The notes: generated by a model from the letters alone, not told the origin. A DNA stretch of 57,596 nt from Pseudobdellovibrionaceae bacterium (GCA_002711925.1 PASJ01000001.1:1-57596), one strand, 5' to 3'; positions 18,722 to 28,480 are shown, numbered from the stretch's first letter. Translations and numbers: made by a program.

Positions 18722-19990
18722 CTACATTGTGCCCGCCATATCAAAAACAGGAAGATACATAGCAACAACAATAAACCCAACGACACCACCAATAAAGACA
18801 ATCATGATAGGCTCTATCAGGGAAAGCATCGTTTGAATTGCGGAGTCGACTTCCTCTTCATAAAAAACACTTATTTTCTCAAGCATTTCATCTAAAGCAC
18901 CTGTTGCTTCCCCAACCTCCACCATAGAAACAACCATATCTGGAAATAAATCACCCTTACTCAGTGGAGTTGAAAACTTATCCCCCTCCTCCAAGGCTGT
19001 ACGCACACTCTCAATAAAAACTTCAATTGTTTTGTTTCCAGCCGAAGATGCACAAATTTTTAAAGCATCTAAAAGGTTTACTCCGGAAGTAAGCATACTG
19101 GACATAGTTGAGCAAAAACGCCCAACTGCAATTTTTTTAAGAACAGGACCAACAACAGGAGCTTTAAGAATCCACTTATCAAAAGTACTACGACCATTTA
19201 CACTACCCAACCAAATTTTAAAAACTATAAAAAAAATGATCAATGAACCTAAAAGAAAATACCAATTATTACTTAAAAAGTTAGAGGCATCAATTATCAT
19301 TTGGGTTATACCAGGCAATTCCTTACCAGACTCTGAAAACTGCTGAGCAAAAGTTGGGACAACAAAAACTAATAATCCCGTAACAATCACAAAAGCTAAA
19401 ATTAAGACACCAACAGGATAAGCCATTGCTGACTTCACTTGAGATTTAACGGTTGCAGCTTTTTCAATATAAACTACCAGCTTTGATAAAATTAAATCTA
19501 AGTTACCACTTTCCTCACCAGCTTGTATCATAGCAATATATAAACTATCGAATATTTCTGGAAATTGACCCATGGCATCAGATAAAGTAACTCCGTTTTC
19601 CACATCATTTTGAACTTTAGCTAATGCTTTAACAAAAGACCGCGATGTTTGCTGTTTTAATAAAATACTTAGCCCTTGAATCAAAGGAATTCCACTATTA
19701 ATCATAGTCGCAAGTTGCTTAGTAAAAACGACTAAATCTTGAGTTGTGGGAGCAGAGCTACCTAAAGCAATTTGAATATTTCCATACCCATCTTTATACA
19801 CAAAATTTCCAATAATTGGTGTTTCCGATAAAGCAGGGTGTTGCCCTTCAGGAATTAATACCTCAACAGTTATAGGTTGTAGTTTTATTTCCCTCAATTT
19901 AGTCTTAATCACTTTTTTTGACTCACCTTCCATTTCTCCCAAACGCTCTTTGCCCCTTGAGTCCTTTGCTTTGTAAGAAAATTTTGTCAT
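18722..19990 (-). CDS. pilC: Type IV pilus / type II secretion inner-membrane platform protein PilC
   Basis: The polytopic protein that couples the assembly ATPase to pilin extraction from the inner membrane. The 422-residue chain starts with the family opening FSYKAKDSRGKERLGEMEG. Two repeats of the GspF domain follow (VVFTKQLATMINSGIPLIQGL and ICSTMSSMLTSGVNLLDALK-type; visible: FCSTMSSMLTSGVNLLDAL). Three hydrophobic segments lie near residues 190-215, 245-265 and 395-420. Length is normal. It lies 27 bases downstream of pilB on the same strand. No pilT, pilin or pilMNOPQ genes are in the window, so the rest of the machine must be elsewhere. A type II secretion GspF role is the alternative. 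Confidence 0.88.
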   Translation of the reverse strand: MTKFSYKAKDSRGKERLGEMEGESKKVIKTKLREIKLQPITVEVLIPEGQHPALSETPIIGNFVYKDGYGNIQIALGSSAPTTQDLVVFTKQLATMINSGIPLIQGLSILLKQQTSRSFVKALAKVQNDVENGVTLSDAMGQFPEIFDSLYIAMIQAGEESGNLDLILSKLVVYIEKAATVKSQVKSAMAYPVGVLILAFVIVTGLLVFVVPTFAQQFSESGKELPGITQMIIDASNFLSNNWYFLLGSLIIFFIVFKIWLGSVNGRSTFDKWILKAPVVGPVLKKIAVGRFCSTMSSMLTSGVNLLDALKICASSAGNKTIEVFIESVRTALEEGDKFSTPLSKGDLFPDMVVSMVEVGEATGALDEMLEKISVFYEEEVDSAIQTMLSLIEPIMIVFIGGVVGFIVVAMYLPVFDMAGTM

Positions 19991-20017
19991 AACCGGAAAG
20001 CCTATATTAAAAATTAT

Positions 20018-21712
20018 CTAATCATTATCGGAGGAAGTAGACTTGATAACCTCTTCGATAGTGGTTAAGCCTTGAATCATTTTCGCTATTGCTGACTGTC
20101 TTAAGCTTCTCATACCCTCTTTCATGGCAACTTTCTTAATGTCAACTGCAGCAGCACCATTTAAGATACTACGCTTTACGGCTTCTTTAAGAATCAACAC
20201 CTCATGAACAGCAACTCTTCCCTTATAACCAGACTGGCCACAAGTACCACAGCCTGCTCCCTTGTAGACTTGAACTTTACTTGCAAATTTTTCAGGAAGA
20301 CCCAGCTCTGTCAGTAGCTCTGGGGTTACATTCTGATCAACCTCCTTACATTCAGAACAAATCCTTCTCATCAATCTTTGAGCTGTAATACCATTTAAAG
20401 CTGCAACTAAATTAAACGGAGCGGCGCCCATATTAAGTAAACGTGAGATTGTATCTGGCGCACTATTTGTGTGTAGAGTAGAAAGAACTAAGTGTCCCGT
20501 TAAAGCAGCCTTCATTGCAATTTCTGCCGTTTCTAAATCACGAATCTCCCCTACCATAATAATATCAGGATCTTGTCTCAAAAAAGCACGAAGCGCTGCC
20601 GAGAAATCTAATCCAATATCAGGCTTCATCTGAACTTGGTTAATACCAGACAAACTGTACTCTACTGGATCCTCTGAAGTCATTACATTAGAAGATTCTC
20701 TATTCAGCTCCTGCAATGCCGAATATAAAGTTGTTGTTTTACCAGAACCTGTTGGCCCTGTTACGAGAACCATTCCATTGGGACTATTTATGGCTCCTTG
20801 AAAATCTTTCAGCTGGTACGACTCAAAACCAAGTTGGGTCATATCCACTTGTAGGTTTGATTTATCAAGTATCCTCATAACAATTTTTTCTCCATGAACA
20901 GTCGGAAGAGTGTTGACACGAAAATCAATGGGATCTTTTCCTACTGTAACATTAATTGCCCCATCTTGGGGTAGCCGTGTTTCTGCAATATTTAAACCAG
21001 ACATGATTTTTATTCTTGAAATCAGAGCACCTTTCATACCCAAAGGAGGCTTTACAATCTCCTTTAGAGCACCGTCTATACGAAGTCTAACCCTTAAACT
21101 TTCTTCGTAGGCTTCAATATGAATGTCAGAGGCACCGGTTTCTTTACACTGTATTAACACATCATTGACCAATTTTATAATTGGACCATCATCTTTGTCT
21201 CCAACACCTTCTCCGATAACTGTTCTCATCTTTCCAGAGTCACCGTTTGTCTTTGAGCTTGAACCACTCATTTTCATTTCTTTTAAATCAACTGAACTGT
21301 AAAACTTTTCTATAGCATCGAGTATTTTTACAACTGAAGCCACAACCGGCTTTGGCAAAAGCTTGCTCTTAAAACGGACAGCGTCTATTGCTTGAAGATC
21401 TTTTGGGTTTCCCATAGCAAGGACAATATTATTACCAACCTTTTCGATTGGTAAGACAAAATGCTTTTTTGCGATATCTTTTGGGACTAGACTGAGTATC
21501 TTTGGATCGATGGTTACTTTTTGAAGATCAATCTTTTCAAGTTTGTAATACTGCGAAAACAAGTCTAATAGCTTATCTGCATCAATAAGATTTGATTTTT
21601 CCAGAGTAAATATAATTGGGCACTTATCACTTTTTGCTCTCTCCTCAGCTCTTTTATAGTCTTCGGGAGACAGCTGTGCTTCCTTGGTTAACAATTCCTG
21701 AAGGGTTAACAT
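20018..21712 (-). CDS. pilB: Type IV pilus assembly ATPase PilB (GspE family)
   Basis: A cytoplasmic hexameric ATPase that drives pilus extension. The 564-residue protein has an N-terminal MshEN-type domain to about residue 140 and a Ser/Gly-rich linker near 150. The ATPase core carries Walker A GPTGSGKT (319-326), the Asp box, Walker B IIMVGEIRD (384-392) and the His box TGHLVLSTLHTN (405-416). A four-cysteine metal site near residues 460-500 (CSEC and CGTC) is typical of PilB and GspE and absent from PilT. The ATG follows GAGGAATTT. It precedes pilC in the same operon, a common pilB-pilC layout. Confidence 0.92.
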   Translation of the reverse strand: MLTLQELLTKEAQLSPEDYKRAEERAKSDKCPIIFTLEKSNLIDADKLLDLFSQYYKLEKIDLQKVTIDPKILSLVPKDIAKKHFVLPIEKVGNNIVLAMGNPKDLQAIDAVRFKSKLLPKPVVASVVKILDAIEKFYSSVDLKEMKMSGSSSKTNGDSGKMRTVIGEGVGDKDDGPIIKLVNDVLIQCKETGASDIHIEAYEESLRVRLRIDGALKEIVKPPLGMKGALISRIKIMSGLNIAETRLPQDGAINVTVGKDPIDFRVNTLPTVHGEKIVMRILDKSNLQVDMTQLGFESYQLKDFQGAINSPNGMVLVTGPTGSGKTTTLYSALQELNRESSNVMTSEDPVEYSLSGINQVQMKPDIGLDFSAALRAFLRQDPDIIMVGEIRDLETAEIAMKAALTGHLVLSTLHTNSAPDTISRLLNMGAAPFNLVAALNGITAQRLMRRICSECKEVDQNVTPELLTELGLPEKFASKVQVYKGAGCGTCGQSGYKGRVAVHEVLILKEAVKRSILNGAAAVDIKKVAMKEGMRSLRQSAIAKMIQGLTTIEEVIKSTSSDND

Positions 21713-21831
21713 AAATTCCTCGAATCAATAATGTGAACTAATGATTTGTCGGAATTTAAAAATTAAAATAAAATTTTTTATTATCTTTAACTTGGCTTTC
21801 TATCAAAAAAAGTCAAAAAAAAACATTTAAA

Positions 21832-22410
21832 CTAAGACTTAAAAAGATTTTCTTGTCCATTAAAAATCTTGGTAAGATAACGAGCGAAAACAAATAACCA
21901 ATCACTTAAACGGTTGATTATAGAAATAAAACTTATGTGCTGATCTTCTTTCTCATAAAGCTTCACCAAAAGTCGCTCAGCCCTGCGACAGATACACCGA
22001 CAACTATGAGCTAGAGAACTACGCAGATCTCCACCTGGTATAACAAAATTCGCTAACGGTGTTAAATCTTCATTCATTTTATCAATTTCCTGCTCAAATT
22101 TTGTCAAAACATCTTGGTGCGAAGCATTGGGATCAAGTAATCTATCTGGTACTTTTGCTAAAGCTAATTTTGCATTCATTCGAAATAAAAGATGCTGTTT
22201 TTCCTCAATACTAAAAACAACTTTTTTATGCTTCTCTAAATGCTCAGGCTCTAGTTTTATAAAATCCTTTAACACACCTAACTGAGAAATAAGCTCATCA
22301 ATTGTTCCATAAACCTCAATCCTGAGACTACTTTTTGAAACTCTATCAAGACTTGCTAAAGACGTTTTTCCTTGATCACCGCTTTTGGTATAAATCTTCA
22401 CGTTACACAT
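21832..22410 (-). CDS. PduO-type ATP:cob(I)alamin adenosyltransferase
   Basis: It makes adenosylcobalamin from ATP and cob(I)alamin in the cytoplasm. The 192-residue length is typical. Diagnostic parts are the N-terminal ATP motif YTKSGDQGKTSL, RVSKSSLRIEVYGTIDEL, and the C-terminal helix VIPGGDLRSSLAHSCRCICRRAERL, which closes over the corrin. All conserved Arg and Asp positions that I know of are kept. It lies 119 bases upstream of pilB but has no functional link with it. No cobalamin riboswitch is seen in its leader. Its presence implies a B12-dependent enzyme such as methylmalonyl-CoA mutase elsewhere. Confidence 0.88.
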   Translation of the reverse strand: MCNVKIYTKSGDQGKTSLASLDRVSKSSLRIEVYGTIDELISQLGVLKDFIKLEPEHLEKHKKVVFSIEEKQHLLFRMNAKLALAKVPDRLLDPNASHQDVLTKFEQEIDKMNEDLTPLANFVIPGGDLRSSLAHSCRCICRRAERLLVKLYEKEDQHISFISIINRLSDWLFVFARYLTKIFNGQENLFKS

Positions 22411-22551
22411 TCCTTATGAAATAAATAGTAATTCCATTAAATTCGAATATTTAATATATAGTAAATTTATAAAATACATTATATTGTAAACTTAAACAAA
22501 TCCGTTCCTATAAAAAATATATATTAATTACACTATGAAGGCACCTAATCT

Positions 22552-23541
22552 TTGTTGCACCCTACTCCCGCGTTGAAAAAACAAAAGGAAAAATGGATAG
22601 TTTCACGAGAATATGATCTATTCTTTTTTATTGGCTCAACAGTGTTTAGTCTAATTTTTTTTTTCGTATATAAAATTTTCACTGAAAACAAAGACCCATT
22701 AATTGCACATGAGAATGAGTTTTACCTTGTTTTGATGTTTTATACATTATTTGACCATCCTCATATTTTCCAAACCTTTTCTCGCTCTCACTTTGATCAT
22801 TCAACCAAATCACGTAGAAAGTACTTTTCCCTTGCGTTCTTATTTTTTCTTGCTCTTGTTTTCTTTTTTTATAAGCTCAAACTATGGGGATACTTAATGA
22901 ATATTATGTCACTTTGGGGCTTGTGGCATATATACAAGCAAAACTACGGTATTCTTGCAGCTTATCACTCTTGTTCTCTGACACCAAAGTTACTTAAATA
23001 CTTCGAGCAAAAAATGTTAGGGCTCACATACTCGAGTGTTGTTGTTTACTATATCCTTTTGAACCATTTTAAAATAAGATTACCCCAATATACAGAAATT
23101 TTACTACTTATCTTTTTAGGGCTAATATTTTCTTGCTGGATATGTAAAATAAGCAAACAAACATTAAAAAATCAGATTCCAAGAATTTTATTTATATCAA
23201 GCATCTGTTCTTTTACTGTATGGTCATTTCTTGTCTGCACAGATGTATCAATTTTAGTCCACGTTGCAATAGAAACAATCTATCATAACATTCAATACCA
23301 AGGTTGGGTCATGCATTACCAAAATCAATCGAAAAGTAAGGAGTATTGCTTCCTTTGGCTCTTATCTTCAATGCTATACGGATGTATCTATGCAACTTTA
23401 GTTTACGCCAGCATAAACGCACCAATCGTACAAACACTAACAAAAGTCTATTTAGCAGCTGTTTTATATCATTATTATATCGATGGACAAGTTTGGAAGC
23501 TGAGTTCCTATCCAGAAATAAAAAAAATTTTTTGCATATAA
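22552..23541 (+). CDS. Uncharacterised His-rich polytopic membrane protein
   Basis: A 329-residue protein with about eight hydrophobic segments. Conserved-looking histidine clusters lie at membrane borders: FDHPHIFQTFSRSHFDH (about residues 69-85), GLWHIYKQNYGILAAYH (about 126-142), and H-N-I-Q-Y-Q-G-W-V-M-H plus LYHYYIDGQVWKL near the C-terminus. I recall uncharacterised membrane proteins with a D-H-x-H-V...T-x-F-R-T-Y-x-D opening in Bdellovibrio and Leptospira relatives, and this looks like one of them. The spaced histidines could bind a metal or haem, but this is inference. The start is a TTG 10 bases after GAAGG; no ATG is in frame nearby. It leads a run of surface-polysaccharide genes but has no evident glycan motif. 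Confidence 0.7.
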   Translation: MLHPTPALKKQKEKWIVSREYDLFFFIGSTVFSLIFFFVYKIFTENKDPLIAHENEFYLVLMFYTLFDHPHIFQTFSRSHFDHSTKSRRKYFSLAFLFFLALVFFFYKLKLWGYLMNIMSLWGLWHIYKQNYGILAAYHSCSLTPKLLKYFEQKMLGLTYSSVVVYYILLNHFKIRLPQYTEILLLIFLGLIFSCWICKISKQTLKNQIPRILFISSICSFTVWSFLVCTDVSILVHVAIETIYHNIQYQGWVMHYQNQSKSKEYCFLWLLSSMLYGCIYATLVYASINAPIVQTLTKVYLAAVLYHYYIDGQVWKLSSYPEIKKIFCI

Positions 23542-23765
23542 AAGCTGAACCTTATGAACTTTAAAGATATTGTTCTTTAACTAGTTTATAATCTATTTAG
23601 ACGTTTTCTTGAGTTGGTTTTATTTTGTACTTTGTCTATAAAATTTGATTAGCCAAAATTTTAATATTTCTCTATAACACAAGTCGTAAAGTGAGAAAAC
23701 TGAAAAAACAGACACCTTAAACGCATTATTTAAAACTTTCAATCTTCATAAAAAATGGAGCCCCT

Positions 23766-25061
23766 TTGTTTTTACGTCAAATAAAAAAAATAATGAGCGA
23801 AACAGAAAATAAAAAACTTTTGTCAAATTTTTTCTCACTATCAATACTACAGATTTTTATTTACGCCTTGCCGCTGATCTTAATTCCATACCTTTTAAAA
23901 GTTCTTGGAACAGAAAAATTTGGTCTGGTTATGTTTGCACATGCATTTAATTTATATTTTTTTATTCTTATTGACTTCGGATTTAACAACTCTGCAACAA
24001 AAGATATATCGATCCACCGGGAAAACACCAAAAAAGTAAGAGAAATTTTTTCTTCGGTTTTACTAATCAAAATAACTTTAATTTTATTCACATGCTTAAT
24101 CACTTTTATAATAATAAACAGTTTCGACAAATTCTCTAAAAACTCACAACTATTCTACTTCAGTATTATTCAATCTATTGGACAGGGGCTTTTGCCGATA
24201 TGGTATTTCCAAGGACTTGAGAAAATGAACTATGTTACAATAATTAATGTCTGCTCTAGAGTTTTTTTTACTATTTTGATACTTTTTTTTGTTAAAGAAG
24301 AAAAAGATTATCTTTTAGTTCCACTTTTAAATGGCTCAGGAATGCTGGCGGGTTGCCTTATATCGTACTTTATCATTTTCAAAAAATTTCGCCAAAAATT
24401 GATGTTTCCTGAACTTGATGCAATTAGAACGTATTTTTTCTCTGCTTCTCACTTCTTCTTGTCACGCGCATCGGATACACTATACACTTCTAGTAATTCT
24501 TTCATACTTGGTTTATTTACAAATAATTCGAATGTTGCCTACTACTCAATCGCAGAAAAACTTTATCAAGCCAGCTACGAGCTATACCAGCCAATTGCAA
24601 AAGTTTTTTATCCGTATGTTGCAAAGAGCCGGAATATATTTAAGTTTAGAAAAATTTTTTTACTGACACTTTTATTCAACTTCTTTTTTGTATGTTTTGC
24701 TTACATAATCGCACCAAATCTAGTTGAATTTTTATCAGGTCAAATGTTTAGTGAGAGTATAGAGGCTTATAGAATTTTTTTAGTTATTTTAATTTTTGTT
24801 ATTCCTTCAAGCTTAACAGGTTTTCCGCTTGTTGGAGCTTTAGGTCATCAAGGCTACGCTAACTACAGCGTTGTTGTTGGTTCTTGCTTACATTGTCTTA
24901 TATTACTCTGCTTAGCTCTGAGCCACCAGGTCAGCATAAGGACAGTTTTATTCTCTGTTTTATTTGCTGAGATTATTGTCTTATTCATTAGGTTCTATGC
25001 TATTTGGAAATTTGATTTATTTAAAATAAATCAGAGAAAAAACATTTTACCAATAAACTAA
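23766..25061 (+). CDS. Wzx-like polysaccharide flippase
   Basis: A 431-residue member of the MATE/polysaccharide-biosynthesis transporter fold with about twelve to fourteen hydrophobic segments. Such proteins flip undecaprenyl-linked repeat units across the inner membrane. The N-terminal half shows the family-like LPLILIPYLLKVLGTEKFGL, followed by a charged loop, and a later segment FSASHFFLSRASDTLYTSSNSF is typical of RfbX/Wzx proteins. The TTG start has GGAG exactly five bases upstream. An internal ATG (MSETENKK, residue 10) is the alternative. It precedes a WecA-type initiating transferase and an O-antigen ligase/polymerase, which supports an O-antigen or capsule role. Confidence 0.8.
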   Translation: MFLRQIKKIMSETENKKLLSNFFSLSILQIFIYALPLILIPYLLKVLGTEKFGLVMFAHAFNLYFFILIDFGFNNSATKDISIHRENTKKVREIFSSVLLIKITLILFTCLITFIIINSFDKFSKNSQLFYFSIIQSIGQGLLPIWYFQGLEKMNYVTIINVCSRVFFTILILFFVKEEKDYLLVPLLNGSGMLAGCLISYFIIFKKFRQKLMFPELDAIRTYFFSASHFFLSRASDTLYTSSNSFILGLFTNNSNVAYYSIAEKLYQASYELYQPIAKVFYPYVAKSRNIFKFRKIFLLTLLFNFFFVCFAYIIAPNLVEFLSGQMFSESIEAYRIFLVILIFVIPSSLTGFPLVGALGHQGYANYSVVVGSCLHCLILLCLALSHQVSIRTVLFSVLFAEIIVLFIRFYAIWKFDLFKINQRKNILPIN

Positions 25062-25133
25062 TTTTCAAGTAACACTGCTTAAAAATAAATAAAAGATTTA
25101 AAAAACTATATAGAAAAAAGAATGTGAAAACTT

Positions 25134-25178
25134 TTCCTTAAAGGCGCAGCGATGAGCGTTAACAAACGCCCAGAGGAA
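25134..25178 (+). other. Structured leader candidate upstream of the WecA-like gene
   Basis: Nested complementary segments are visible: TTCCT (25134-25138) with AGGAA (25174-25178), and inside them GGCG (25143-25146) with CGCC (25167-25170). A competing hairpin GCGTT (25156-25160) with AACGC (25165-25169) shares bases with the second helix, so two folds are mutually exclusive. This G+C-rich patch stands out in AT-rich surroundings 110 bases before the start codon. It does not match a riboswitch I know. Confidence 0.35.
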
Positions 25179-25285
25179 ATACTCTTTTCCACAAAAAATA
25201 ACAGCAAAAAGCAAGATGAAAATTTTCTTTCAAAACTAACTTTCTATAGATTATTTTTGCTAGTATAAATAAAAGGGGGGGACTT

Positions 25286-27079
25286 ATGTTAATTTTGTCA
25301 ATATTTGTACTTTTCCTTTTCACAATATCAGCGGTTACTTTATCTATGCCCGCTGTTATTAGTTTGACAAAAAATTTAGGTATTATCGATATGCCTGACT
25401 TTTGTCAAACGACACAAGAGAACAAAAGTTCGAGAAAAGTTCACTCCGAGCCTATCCCAAGATCAGGTGGCCTTTCTGTCGTTCTTGTCGTTCTTACTAT
25501 TATGATGCTTCACACTCTTCCAAGGGAATTAGATATCATTTATTTTTCCTCTTTGCTTATTTTCTTATTAGGTTTTCTAGACGACTGCAACAGTTTGAGC
25601 GCAAAGCTAAGACTACTATTTCAACTTGTGGTAACCGTTGTAGCACTATACTCCTCAGACCTTGTTGTAGATACACTCTTCCTAACCCCAGAGCTCAAAA
25701 TTTATTTGGGCAGTTATTGGGGCTTTGTGTTTTCCTCCTTTGTTGTCATTGGAGCTATTAATGCAACAAACCTTATAGATGGACTCGACGGTCTTGCTGG
25801 CGGAATAGTCTTTTGTAGTATTTTAACTTTAAGCTACATCAATATAGTACAAACAAACAACCTTTCATTAGTCTATCATATTTCTATCCCTATTCTGGGG
25901 TCACTCATTGGATTCTTACGCTTCAATATGCATCCTGCGAAAATTTTTCTTGGTGATGGAGGAAGCACATGGCTAGGATTTATGGTTGGTATTTTAATGG
26001 TCATGTGTCTTATAAATTTCAGCCCCTCAGAACCAATTGTCTTCTCTAAATCCATCAACATGGACTTAAATCTTTTTCAACCACCAAAAAACCCTATACC
26101 CTTCATTTCAGTAATTATGTGTCTAGCTCTTCCTATCCTAGACACAAGCACTGTCATTATGCGTAGACTTTTAAACAAGAAGAACCCTCTCAAACCCGAT
26201 AAAAATCACTTACACCATCAGCTGCTACGAATTGGGCTTAGTCACCAGAAAAGTGTGGCGCTACTATATTTCTTAGCATTTTTTATTGGACTAATTGGTA
26301 TCTTCCCAATCGTTTTTGCCTCTTATAAACTCTGGGCTTTGCCCTGGGTTGTAACAGCGATTCTTCCCTATGGCTTATACCGTATTTCTGTTTTAAACCC
26401 GAACAACCTTAGCCCCCACCCCGAAAAAGCCAAGACACCAAAATACAGAGTAACAGTAAGAAAAAATAAAAACTTTATATTAAGAAATTGGGAAACAATA
26501 AACAAATACATTATCTTTTCCGTTATCGGCGTCGCCCATGTGTTTGCTAGCACCCCCTCACTAGAATTAGGCTACGCAGAACTTATGGTGCTATCTTTTG
26601 TTCTTATTAATCAATTCTACGTAAAAAGAACGGACTTCTTTCAAACCTTACTAACGACCTTAGCAACAGCATTTTTATTGATGATAATTAACTACAACCA
26701 AGTTATCATAGAAATTTTTAGCACGAAATACAGACTTCATAGCTATTACAACTATTACTGTTATTTACTTTTTTTTAGCAGTTTAGGGTTGTTGTTTTTT
26801 AGCTTTAAAAGGAGACATTTAGAGATCACTCCCACCTGCTTCCTTTTATTAACAATCCCTTTTATAGTTACCATGTTACCTCTGCCATGGAGTGAGACGT
26901 CTCGCCTTCAAACAATTAGTCTTTGGACTTTCATTTTATTTTTTTCTCTCAGAGCCCTATGCCAAATGAAGAAAATCTTATATAAAAAATTGATGAATTT
27001 AATTATTTTAGCCTTGGTCCCTGTGGTACTTACAAGCTTGTATAGGATGAAAATTATTTATCCAGACACCTTACCATAA
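25286..27079 (+). CDS. WecA/MraY-family glycosyl-1-phosphate transferase with extra membrane domain
   Basis: It transfers a sugar phosphate to undecaprenyl phosphate and so starts a surface polysaccharide on the cytoplasmic face. Catalytic landmarks are all visible: KVHSEPIPRSGG (51-62), the Mg-binding D99-D100 in GFLDD, NLIDGLDGLAG (162-172), FLGDGGS (221-227) and the HLHHQL box (308-313) that helps choose the sugar. WecA-type enzymes are usually 340-370 residues. This one has 597 because residues from about 405 onward add a further domain with at least five hydrophobic segments and no motif I recognise. Its translation signal is a run of seven G (25275-25281) four bases before ATG. It lies between flippase and ligase genes. 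Confidence 0.85.
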   Translation: MLILSIFVLFLFTISAVTLSMPAVISLTKNLGIIDMPDFCQTTQENKSSRKVHSEPIPRSGGLSVVLVVLTIMMLHTLPRELDIIYFSSLLIFLLGFLDDCNSLSAKLRLLFQLVVTVVALYSSDLVVDTLFLTPELKIYLGSYWGFVFSSFVVIGAINATNLIDGLDGLAGGIVFCSILTLSYINIVQTNNLSLVYHISIPILGSLIGFLRFNMHPAKIFLGDGGSTWLGFMVGILMVMCLINFSPSEPIVFSKSINMDLNLFQPPKNPIPFISVIMCLALPILDTSTVIMRRLLNKKNPLKPDKNHLHHQLLRIGLSHQKSVALLYFLAFFIGLIGIFPIVFASYKLWALPWVVTAILPYGLYRISVLNPNNLSPHPEKAKTPKYRVTVRKNKNFILRNWETINKYIIFSVIGVAHVFASTPSLELGYAELMVLSFVLINQFYVKRTDFFQTLLTTLATAFLLMIINYNQVIIEIFSTKYRLHSYYNYYCYLLFFSSLGLLFFSFKRRHLEITPTCFLLLTIPFIVTMLPLPWSETSRLQTISLWTFILFFSLRALCQMKKILYKKLMNLIILALVPVVLTSLYRMKIIYPDTLP

Positions 27080-27151
27080 AGGCTCAGCTAATTAATACAT
27101 CGAATACACAACAACATTTTGTCAAAAAATTTAGTACTTAGGTCTTCCTCA

Positions 27152-28480
27152 ATGAACAAAATCATACGAACAACAAGCATACTTTTTATTTTTACCCTGC
27201 CCTTTTGCATATACATGAAAATTGCAGCACAGCTTATATCTTTAGTCTTATCGTGCATTCTTTTGCCTAGCTATATTTTAATAAATAAGACCGACCATCA
27301 AGATTATAAAAAATTCAGAAAACTTGGTTTACTAACACTTAGCTTTTGGCTAATAAGCCCCATATGGAATATAGCTCACTTTCTATTAATAAACGAGCCT
27401 AGTAGAGCTTTTTCTAAAAAAATATTTCACTCTCACTTTCCATCTGCATTCATGATCACAGGCGTTGCACTTTTTGTACTTTCATTGTTTTTAGAATTTT
27501 TTAAAACAAGAATAAAAAATTTAAATAATAGAAATTACACAGCAACCTTTTTTAAACCAATTACAAACGGTTGTATCTGTGCTTGTATTTTTTTTATAGC
27601 ATTAGCTCTATTCCAAAGACAAACAAACTTTAGTCTTGAATTCCCAACGACATTTGATTTGAGCTTACAAAGGTCTTACCGGGTAAAGCTATTTTCTACA
27701 CACACCTTATTACTTGCAAGCACATCCTTAGCAATTTTAGTATTTTCTATAAGCTTCATATATATCTGCCAAAAAAGAGACATCTTCTTACCCGCAAAAA
27801 TAAAAAATATTTTTATACTCTTATCTTTGACAAATATAATCATATTAGCTTTAAACCAAAGTCGTACAGCTCTTGCGATAGCTTGTATTGCTTGCAGTAT
27901 ATTTACCATATTGTACTTTAAAAACATAAGACAAAGTCGACTCTTTCATTTTTTGGTACTTATCTTTGTTGCAATATTTTTTCTCGTTTTAAACCAAAAA
28001 TGGAATACACTTAGACTAAGTCCAGAAGATATTGCCAAGGACCTGAGGTGGCAGATCTGGACGGGTCATTTAAATATGTTTTTATCTCGGCCTTTTTTTG
28101 GTCATAGCAGTTTTTTTCTTACAGAAGAATATAAGAGTATGTTTTATCCGTCTAACAATATTGACCTTGAAACGTACCAAGCGCATAATGTTTTTCTTCA
28201 AATACTAGTAGACACCGGACTAATTGGATTTTTGTTTACAGCTTTAACGGCCTTTGCGTGTTTAAAATCTTACTGTAAAATGACTTGCGAAAAAAATCTT
28301 GTATACACTCCTATTCTTTTTCAAAGCTTGCTTTGGTCACTCTTAGCGAACACACTTCATGGCATGACTCAAAATAATCTTTTCGAATCATCAACAGCAT
28401 GTACGTACATCATTTTATCTTGGGTGATTTTCTGGATACGAATAGAAGAAAAGAACCAACACTCTTTCAAGATGTCATAA
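27152..28480 (+). CDS. O-antigen ligase / polymerase (Wzy_C family) membrane protein
   Basis: A protein of about 442 residues with ten to twelve hydrophobic segments. The family signature lies in the C-terminal half: LNQSRTALA, a conserved Arg in RWQIWTGHL, and the periplasmic loop followed by AHNVFLQILVDTGLIGF. This pattern is shared by WaaL O-antigen ligases and Wzy-type polymerases, which act on the periplasmic face; the two cannot be told apart here. I prefer the ATG at 27152 over the upstream in-frame TTG at 27119, which has no Shine-Dalgarno. It is the last gene of the polysaccharide block and converges on the purM group. Confidence 0.78.
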   Translation: MNKIIRTTSILFIFTLPFCIYMKIAAQLISLVLSCILLPSYILINKTDHQDYKKFRKLGLLTLSFWLISPIWNIAHFLLINEPSRAFSKKIFHSHFPSAFMITGVALFVLSLFLEFFKTRIKNLNNRNYTATFFKPITNGCICACIFFIALALFQRQTNFSLEFPTTFDLSLQRSYRVKLFSTHTLLLASTSLAILVFSISFIYICQKRDIFLPAKIKNIFILLSLTNIIILALNQSRTALAIACIACSIFTILYFKNIRQSRLFHFLVLIFVAIFFLVLNQKWNTLRLSPEDIAKDLRWQIWTGHLNMFLSRPFFGHSSFFLTEEYKSMFYPSNNIDLETYQAHNVFLQILVDTGLIGFLFTALTAFACLKSYCKMTCEKNLVYTPILFQSLLWSLLANTLHGMTQNNLFESSTACTYIILSWVIFWIRIEEKNQHSFKMS

